Shown: one piece after another, positions 5,959 to 10,078 of the stretch
How positions within the stretch are numbered: position 1 is the first letter of the stretch
Layout: every line of letters starts with the position of its first letter
Assembly (NCBI GenBank): GCA_012514775.1
Contig: JAAYZQ010000355.1
Coordinates: forward strand, 1-10,078
DNA length: 10,078 bases
Direction of reading: 5' to 3'
Source of the DNA: Anaerolineaceae bacterium
Lineage (GTDB): Bacteria > Chloroflexota > Anaerolineae > JAAYZQ01
Program-made: the position numbers and the translations under genes
The notes under the pieces: generated by a model
What the model was told of the DNA's origin: nothing
The model's database searches: none
What the model saw: only the letters and a program-made list of their open reading frames with translations

Positions 5959-7881
5959 TCAATCACCGGCAACCGGTGGCATCGACAATTCGACGGCGGT
6001 CTGTTGCCGCTCTAACACCAGCCAGCCGCGGCCAGACCGGATGAGGGACAGCGAAAAGAGCTGGGGCTCGCTCTCCGGTCCTTCGCCGCCGGCCAGGTCG
6101 GCGTGGAGCAGGACCTGTGCCCTGGCGCGCTGCCCGTCCTCGGACAGTTCCACGCGGGCCAGCTCCTGCCAGTAGGCCGTGTAGGGCGGCGCCAGCGCTT
6201 CCTCGACGGCGCGTGGGAGCGCCAGCGACGAGCCGGGCACCAGGGTCTCGCGGTAGGCATCGGCGTCGGCGCGCAACACGGCTGCGTCCTGCCGCGCCAG
6301 GAGCTCCAGGATGTCCTCCCGTGCCTGGAACGAGGCTGCGTCCGGATCTTTGCCCTCGTCGAGGGCCGCCTCGACGTCGTCCAGCAAGGCCTCGACCTTC
6401 GCCGCGTCGCCCTCGTACAGCCGCTCCAGGGCAGCGATGAGGGCCGTCTCCAGGACAATGTTTTCGGGTTCGTTCAGGCGCCGGGTAAAGATCTGGAGCG
6501 TGTCGCTCGTCCACTCGGGCGGCGGCGTGGAAGGCAGAATGCGGGCGTCGGGGTCCATCTCGGTCTCGTAGCGGCGCATCAGGTCAAAGGCGCGCACCTT
6601 GAGCTCCCACCTCTCGACCTGCTCCGGCGTGGGCTCGACGGTCTCCAGGTACGCCAACCAATCGTTCTCCAGCTCGTGATAGCTCTTGCCGTACAGCTCC
6701 TCCACCAGCATGTCGTCGTACCCCGCCCGGCCCGAGGCCCTGCCGTACAGCTCCTTGAATGGCTCCAATCCGTAGGTCTCGATGAGGTACTTGACAAAGG
6801 AAGCCGATTCCAGGTAGGCGGTCTCGTGCTGGAAAGTGTGAAAGGAACCGAACCGCAGCTCGCCCAGGGGAATATAGTCGTCCGACGCGGCCACGGTCGC
6901 TGCCCAGGCGTCGATGGGCTCCCGGCTGTAGTGACCGCCGCTGGCCCAAACCGCCAGCCCTTCTACCAGGACCGAGTCCGGGCCGCCGCCATCCTCCTTT
7001 TGCTGGAGAAAACCCTGGGCCAGGGCGTGAGTCCCCTCGTGCGTAAAGTAGGACCAGACCTCGACGGCGGTATAGTTGCGGTCCAGGTAGGAGATGAGCT
7101 GCACCTTGTCGCCATACGCCGCCCCACCCTGCCAGAAGACGCGTGGGGTCAGGTAGATGTCCATCTGCCCATCAAAGTCGACCTCGAGCTTCTCGCTGAT
7201 GGCCGCCAGCGCGTCCTCGGCCAGGGCGCCGATCTCGACCCGATCCCGCTCGGCAGCGGTGTCGGGCACAAAGTACAGGCGAAAGTGCTCCGTTTCCCAG
7301 GCAGACCATGCAACGCCCTCCGTGGCCGGCTCCGGAGCGGGCGCCGTGACCAGCGACCGGAGATAGGGGCCCAGGGGAACCTGATCCCCAAGGCGCACGT
7401 CATCGCCTGTCGAGTCGCGAACCAGCCACCAGTAGTCGAGGGGGGCCGTGTTTGTCAGGGTCCGGGTGAGGCCCTCTCCCCTGGCATCCAGCCGGTAGGA
7501 GAGAGAAGCCTCGTCCGCGAACGGCCCGTCAAACCGCTTCACCTCGTTGCCGGCCTGGGTATCATACCAGAACAGGACCTCTTCGATCCGCCGGCCAGGC
7601 GGGACCTCGGCCTGTACCTCGAAGACGATGGTCCCTGCCGCGTCGTCCACCTGGGTCAGGAGGGCGGTGATGGTCGGCGCTTCCGTCGCGGCCGCCTCGG
7701 TGGGCGCGGCCGTCACGGCCGGCTCGCTCGCCGGCGGCAAAGGCGTGGCGGTTGGATCGCCCAGGAGCCGCGGCGCCTGCCACAGGCCGGCCATGAGCGC
7801 CGCGGCAACGACCAGGATCAGCGCCGCCAGCAGTAGATAGCCATAGCGGGGGCTTGGCCCCTGCTCTTTGTCCGAATGCAT
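5959..7881 (-). CDS. Membrane-anchored zinc metallopeptidase, peptidase MA-like
   Basis: A 640-residue protein with a short cytoplasmic start, one membrane helix (about residues 14-34) and a Pro/Ala/Thr linker (about 42-70), so the bulk faces outward. Residues about 72-175 look like an Ig-like beta domain (IVFEVQAEVPPG, LDYWWLVRD). The catalytic domain (about 195-415) has HEGTH (281-285) and VEGLAVWA (306-313); His281, His285 and Glu307 are the expected zinc ligands and Glu282 the catalytic base, the gluzincin pattern of the peptidase MA-like family (PF13485 type). A helical stretch follows (about 418-545), and residues about 525-632 resemble an NTF2/SnoaL-like fold, which is inference. ATG 7881 is chosen because it opens directly on the anchor helix and has AAGGG 10 nt upstream; the open frame runs further back to 8256 but only across the promoter region. 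The substrate is unknown. Confidence 0.85.
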   Translation of the reverse strand: MHSDKEQGPSPRYGYLLLAALILVVAAALMAGLWQAPRLLGDPTATPLPPASEPAVTAAPTEAAATEAPTITALLTQVDDAAGTIVFEVQAEVPPGRRIEEVLFWYDTQAGNEVKRFDGPFADEASLSYRLDARGEGLTRTLTNTAPLDYWWLVRDSTGDDVRLGDQVPLGPYLRSLVTAPAPEPATEGVAWSAWETEHFRLYFVPDTAAERDRVEIGALAEDALAAISEKLEVDFDGQMDIYLTPRVFWQGGAAYGDKVQLISYLDRNYTAVEVWSYFTHEGTHALAQGFLQQKEDGGGPDSVLVEGLAVWASGGHYSREPIDAWAATVAASDDYIPLGELRFGSFHTFQHETAYLESASFVKYLIETYGLEPFKELYGRASGRAGYDDMLVEELYGKSYHELENDWLAYLETVEPTPEQVERWELKVRAFDLMRRYETEMDPDARILPSTPPPEWTSDTLQIFTRRLNEPENIVLETALIAALERLYEGDAAKVEALLDDVEAALDEGKDPDAASFQAREDILELLARQDAAVLRADADAYRETLVPGSSLALPRAVEEALAPPYTAYWQELARVELSEDGQRARAQVLLHADLAGGEGPESEPQLFSLSLIRSGRGWLVLERQQTAVELSMPPVAGD

Positions 7882-7944
7882 AATCGTCAACCCTTCGTGT
7901 GCGCCCCGCTCTTCCGCCTTGCGAACAACGCGGGCCCGGCGGGT

Positions 7945-7971
7945 GCGCGGCCGCAGACAGCGCGGCCGCAG
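7945..7971. repeat. 12-bp direct repeat at the metallopeptidase transcription start
   Basis: GCGCGGCCGCAG occurs at 7945-7956 and again, identically, at 7960-7971, a period of 15 bp. Each copy contains the palindrome GCGGCCGC. The pair overlaps the predicted transcription start (near 7969) of the minus-strand promoter, so it may bind a repressor or form structure at the 5' end of the mRNA. Confidence 0.6.
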
Positions 7972-7975
7972 GCGC

Positions 7976-8004
7976 ATTATAGCACGGCTCGACACAATTC
8001 TCAA
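7976..8004 (-). promoter_or_regulatory. Sigma-70/SigA-type promoter for the metallopeptidase
   Basis: On the minus strand, TTGAGA (8004-7999) and a perfect TATAAT (7981-7976) are 17 bp apart. The predicted start near 7969 gives a leader of about 88 nt to ATG 7881. Confidence 0.7.
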
Positions 8005-8043
8005 CCCCAGCCCGGTTCTGGAGGTCTCGCGCCCGCGCTGTTG

Positions 8044-8062
8044 ACCCGCCGGGATGGCGGGT
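8044..8062. promoter_or_regulatory. Dyad (possible operator) touching the site-2 protease -35 box
   Basis: ACCCGCC (8044-8050) and GGCGGGT (8056-8062) form a perfect 7-bp inverted repeat around GGGAT. The last base is the first T of the -35 box, so a protein bound here would contact or block RNA polymerase. It also lies upstream of the divergent promoter and could act on both. Confidence 0.4.
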
Positions 8063-8090
8063 TGCAGCCCCCTTCGGCCTGTGGTATACT
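8062..8090 (+). promoter_or_regulatory. Extended -10 promoter for the site-2 protease operon
   Basis: TTGCAG (8062-8067) and TATACT (8085-8090) are 17 bp apart, and TGG just before the -10 makes it an extended -10 element. Transcription should begin near 8097, with a leader of about 38 nt that contains a small hairpin CACGA/TCGTG (8101-8113). Confidence 0.7.
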
Positions 8091-8134
8091 GGTCCGTAAC
8101 CACGACCATCGTGACGTCTAGAAAGCTGTAAAGG

Positions 8135-9400
8135 ATGTTTGACCTGGAAGATTCACCGCTGGAGCAGAGCAGCGGGCAGATCATCGAGGGCGCTGTGAGC
8201 GATCTCCTGTCGGTGCAGGATGTCACCCACGGCGTGTCCGAGCACCGCGACGCCATCCGCTTCCGGGGCCACCTGCAGGCACCCTCCGAGCAGGCCTATC
8301 CAAAGATCGCCTCCCGGCTCCGTGCCCTGAACTATACCGCCATGCTCCGCCACGACGAGCAGACCGACATGGACGAGCTGCTGGCCATACCCGGCGTCAT
8401 GCCCGAGTACGACCGCCCCCGGCTGTGGGTGCACGCCCTGCTGTTCGGGCTGACGGTTCTGACGACACTCTACGTAGGCGCCGGCATGTCGGAACTGCGG
8501 CCGGCCGACGACCTGTGGTGGCCGCTTTTCAATTTCTGGGTGGGCTGGCCCTTTTCCCTCAGCCTGCTGTCCATCCTCCTGGCCCACGAGTTGGGGCACT
8601 ATTTCATGAGCCGCCACCACCGCGTGGCCGCCACCCTGCCCTATTTTGTGCCCCTGCCCATTCCCGACTTTTTGGGGAACGTCTTGGGGACCATGGGGGC
8701 CGTGATCCGCATGAAGGCAGCCATCACCAACCGCCGTGTCATGCTGGACATCGGCTCCGCCGGACCGCTGGCCGGGCTGGTGGTGGCCATCCCGGTGCTG
8801 TTGCTGGGCCTGTCCATGTCCGAGATCCAGCCCCTGCCCGTGGACCATGGCTATTCTATGGAGGGCAACTCGCTTCTTTACCTCCTGCTGAAATATGCCG
8901 TGTTCGGCCGCTGGCTGCCTGACGGCGGCGTGGACGTCTTTATCCATCCCGTCGCCTTTGCCGGCTGGGCCGGGCTGCTGGTGACGAGCCTCAACCTGAT
9001 CCCTGCCGGCCAGCTCGACGGGGGGCACGTGCTCTACAGCCTGGTGGGCACCCGGGCACAGCGGATGACGTGGCCCATCATTTTTGTGCTCCTGGGCATG
9101 GGCCTCGTCGTCTGGCCCGGCTGGCTCCTGTGGGCGGGGCTGGTCTTTTTGTTCGGCCAGGGGCACCCCGGCCCCCTGGATCGCATCACGCGCCTGGACG
9201 CCCGCCGCAAAGTGCTGGCCGTGGTGGTACTGGTGGTCTTGGTGCTGACCTTCACGCCCGTGCCGCTGACCCTGGTCTTCCCCGAGGGCAGTCCGGGTAC
9301 CGAAGGAACCGTCCTGCGCCAGATCCCGCTCCTGGCCACGGGCCTGGTCCTGGCCTGGGGGCTGGCCCGCCGCCTGGCCGCGAGGCGCCGCGATGCGTGA
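8135..9400 (+). CDS. M50 site-2 protease, EGY-like, intramembrane zinc metalloprotease
   Basis: A 421-residue polytopic membrane protease of the M50/S2P family, which cuts substrates inside or near the membrane and is often used to release regulators. HELGH (151-155) gives His151, Glu152 and His155; NLIPAGQLDGGH (287-298) gives the third zinc ligand, Asp295. The stretch VPLPIPDFLGNVLGTMGAV (172-190) and the soluble N-terminal extension of about 95 residues resemble the chloroplast/cyanobacterial EGY branch. I count about seven hydrophobic segments, near 99-117, 136-158, 205-228, 272-290, 312-341, 358-381 and 396-412. No PDZ domain is seen. ATG 8135 is the first ATG after the predicted transcription start; its AAAGG touches the codon, so the RBS is poor (GAAAG at 8121-8125 is better spaced). 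Its end overlaps the next gene's start by 8 nt, suggesting translational coupling. Its natural substrate is unknown. Confidence 0.9.
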   Translation: MFDLEDSPLEQSSGQIIEGAVSDLLSVQDVTHGVSEHRDAIRFRGHLQAPSEQAYPKIASRLRALNYTAMLRHDEQTDMDELLAIPGVMPEYDRPRLWVHALLFGLTVLTTLYVGAGMSELRPADDLWWPLFNFWVGWPFSLSLLSILLAHELGHYFMSRHHRVAATLPYFVPLPIPDFLGNVLGTMGAVIRMKAAITNRRVMLDIGSAGPLAGLVVAIPVLLLGLSMSEIQPLPVDHGYSMEGNSLLYLLLKYAVFGRWLPDGGVDVFIHPVAFAGWAGLLVTSLNLIPAGQLDGGHVLYSLVGTRAQRMTWPIIFVLLGMGLVVWPGWLLWAGLVFLFGQGHPGPLDRITRLDARRKVLAVVVLVVLVLTFTPVPLTLVFPEGSPGTEGTVLRQIPLLATGLVLAWGLARRLAARRRDA

Positions 9401-9706
9401 TTGGGGCCGGCGAGTTGTGGCCGGTTCGCTGCTGGGCGCCGCCTTTGGCGCCCTGATGGGCCTCATTCTGGCCCGTTTCCTGTGGCCGCCCGCCGCCCCA
9501 GTCACAATCGAAGCGACACCGCCAGTCCCAAGCCCGGCGAGCCCTACGGCATCAACTATCCCATGTTCGGCGCCCTGAACTCGTACATTGTGTTCGTCGG
9601 CGGCTCCCTGCCCAGCGACCGGGTGACCGGCCTGGGCCTGGGCGAGTCGCCGGGCAGCACCGACCACACGTCGTTTATCCTGGTCTTTCAGTTGACCACC
9701 AAGTAA
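9393..9706 (+). CDS. Small single-helix membrane protein gene, apparently frameshifted
   Basis: The frame from ATG 9393 encodes MRDWGRRVVAGSLLGAAFGA and a single membrane helix (about residues 8-31), then a Pro-rich stretch, and stops at TGA 9576-9578. Downstream, the -1 frame carries good-looking coding sequence (from about PKPGEPYGIN through FVGGSLPSDRV to FQLTTK) and stops at TAA 9704-9706. Joined, the two parts make about 104 residues: a membrane anchor with an outward domain of about 60 residues. One base seems to be missing between about 9480 and 9535; the CCCC run at 9496-9499 is a plausible place. This may be an assembly error, a real broken gene or a programmed shift; no classical slippery heptamer is seen. 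The start overlaps the protease stop by 8 nt. I do not recognise the outward domain. Confidence 0.5.
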
Positions 9707-9733
9707 AGGCTGCCACCCCGCAGCCGAAAAACC

Positions 9734-9739
9734 AAGAGG
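9734..9739 (+). promoter_or_regulatory. Ribosome binding site of the secreted protein gene
   Basis: AAGAGG, 5 nt before GTG 9745, decides the GTG start that gives a clean signal peptide. Confidence 0.6.
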
Positions 9740-9744
9740 TTCGC

Positions 9745-10078
9745 GTGGCGCGCGTACTCTTATTGCTCGCAATCCTGATCTTGACCTTGCCGCCGGCCGC
9801 GGCAAGGGAGCCAGTCCCCACCGTTTTCGTCCGCATGTCGCCGGATCACCTGCGCCAGGCCCGGGAGGCCGGGCTGGAGCCGGTGCGCCTCGTGGATTAC
9901 GGCAGCTTTGCCTGGCTGGAGCTGGCCGAAGGCGACCTACTCCGCCTCCAGGCCGGCGGCCTGCCCTACGAGCTCCAGGCCGACCCCTACCGGCTGGACC
10001 TGGGCGGGCAGAGCTTTGATCCCGTGCGGGTTGGCGTGCGCCTGCCCGCCGGCTGGCAGCCCGCGGCCGAACGGGACG
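9745..10078 (+). CDS. Secreted protein, N-terminal part only (cut by window end)
   Basis: An open frame from GTG 9745 to the right edge, 111 codons without a stop. Residues 1-20 (VARVLLLLAILILTLPPAAA) are a clear signal peptide with an Ala-x-Ala-type cleavage site. The mature start, FVRMSPDHLRQAREAGLEPV followed by YGSFAWLELAEGDLLRLQ and LGGQSFDPVRV, reads like the small alpha/beta N-terminal region found before the catalytic domain in some secreted peptidases, such as subtilase-like proteins. That link is inference; no catalytic motif lies within the window. It starts 38 nt after the small membrane protein gene and is probably in the same transcript as the site-2 protease. Confidence 0.7.
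   Translation, partial: MARVLLLLAILILTLPPAAAREPVPTVFVRMSPDHLRQAREAGLEPVRLVDYGSFAWLELAEGDLLRLQAGGLPYELQADPYRLDLGGQSFDPVRVGVRLPAGWQPAAERD

Noticed and set aside
6103..7836. Long plus-strand open frame of 577 codons opposite the metallopeptidase
   Set aside because: It lies wholly within the metallopeptidase gene on the other strand, has no RBS or motif, and the minus-strand reading has a complete zinc site.
7882..8256. Extending the metallopeptidase N-terminus by about 125 residues
   Set aside because: The extension would cross both divergent promoters and the direct repeats, is Arg-rich, and would bury the membrane anchor inside the protein.
9480..9535. Programmed -1 frameshift in the small membrane protein
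   Set aside because: No X-XXY-YYZ slippery heptamer is found in the right frame, so a missing base or real mutation is likelier, though not proven.
8153..9805. Minus-strand open frame of 550 codons opposite the site-2 protease
   Set aside because: Its product is His/Gln/Gly-rich without any motif, and the plus strand has a full M50 protease with promoter.

Overview
The window is a GC-rich stretch of bacterial chromosome. My best guess is a Chloroflexota (Anaerolineae- or Caldilineae-like) genome. The grounds are the mix of protein types: an EGY-like site-2 protease with a soluble N-terminal extension, a membrane-anchored MA-type metallopeptidase, a TolB-like lipoprotein with a Pro/Thr linker, and a MshA/sucrose-synthase-type glycosyltransferase. 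This placement is inferred from protein style, since no rRNA or other marker is present. I see no tRNA, rRNA, insertion sequence, CRISPR array or phage gene. Three housekeeping-type promoters stand out because their AT-rich boxes (each with a 17-bp spacer) sit in very GC-rich surroundings.

Left part, plus strand (1-4833): positions 1-346 hold no confident gene, only an ambiguous edge fragment, a nested inverted repeat, a strong promoter and a structured leader of about 125 nt. Then follow a CelD-type GNAT acyltransferase, a GT4 glycosyltransferase, a lipoprotein with a beta-propeller, and a compact Sfp-type 4'-phosphopantetheinyl transferase that starts at TTG. All point the same way and only one clear promoter is visible, so they may be co-transcribed. 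Their functions do not make one obvious pathway, although the first two fit modification of an exported or surface glycan.

Middle part, minus strand (7881 down to 4846): a membrane-anchored zinc metallopeptidase (HEGTH plus a downstream Glu) is followed by a uroporphyrinogen-decarboxylase-like protein that converges on the transferase with a 12-nt gap. The 126 nt between them are crowded with inverted repeats.

Right part, plus strand (8135 to the end): a 253-nt divergent region carries back-to-back promoters, a 12-bp direct repeat and a dyad on a -35 box. It drives an M50 site-2 protease, a small one-helix membrane protein that appears frameshifted, and the start of a secreted protein cut by the window edge. 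Two and perhaps three of the genes around this divergent promoter are proteases or secreted proteins, so the right half can be read as a candidate envelope-proteolysis locus. The frameshifted small gene, the divergent control region and the altered metal-site motif in the URO-D-like protein are the points most worth a second look.
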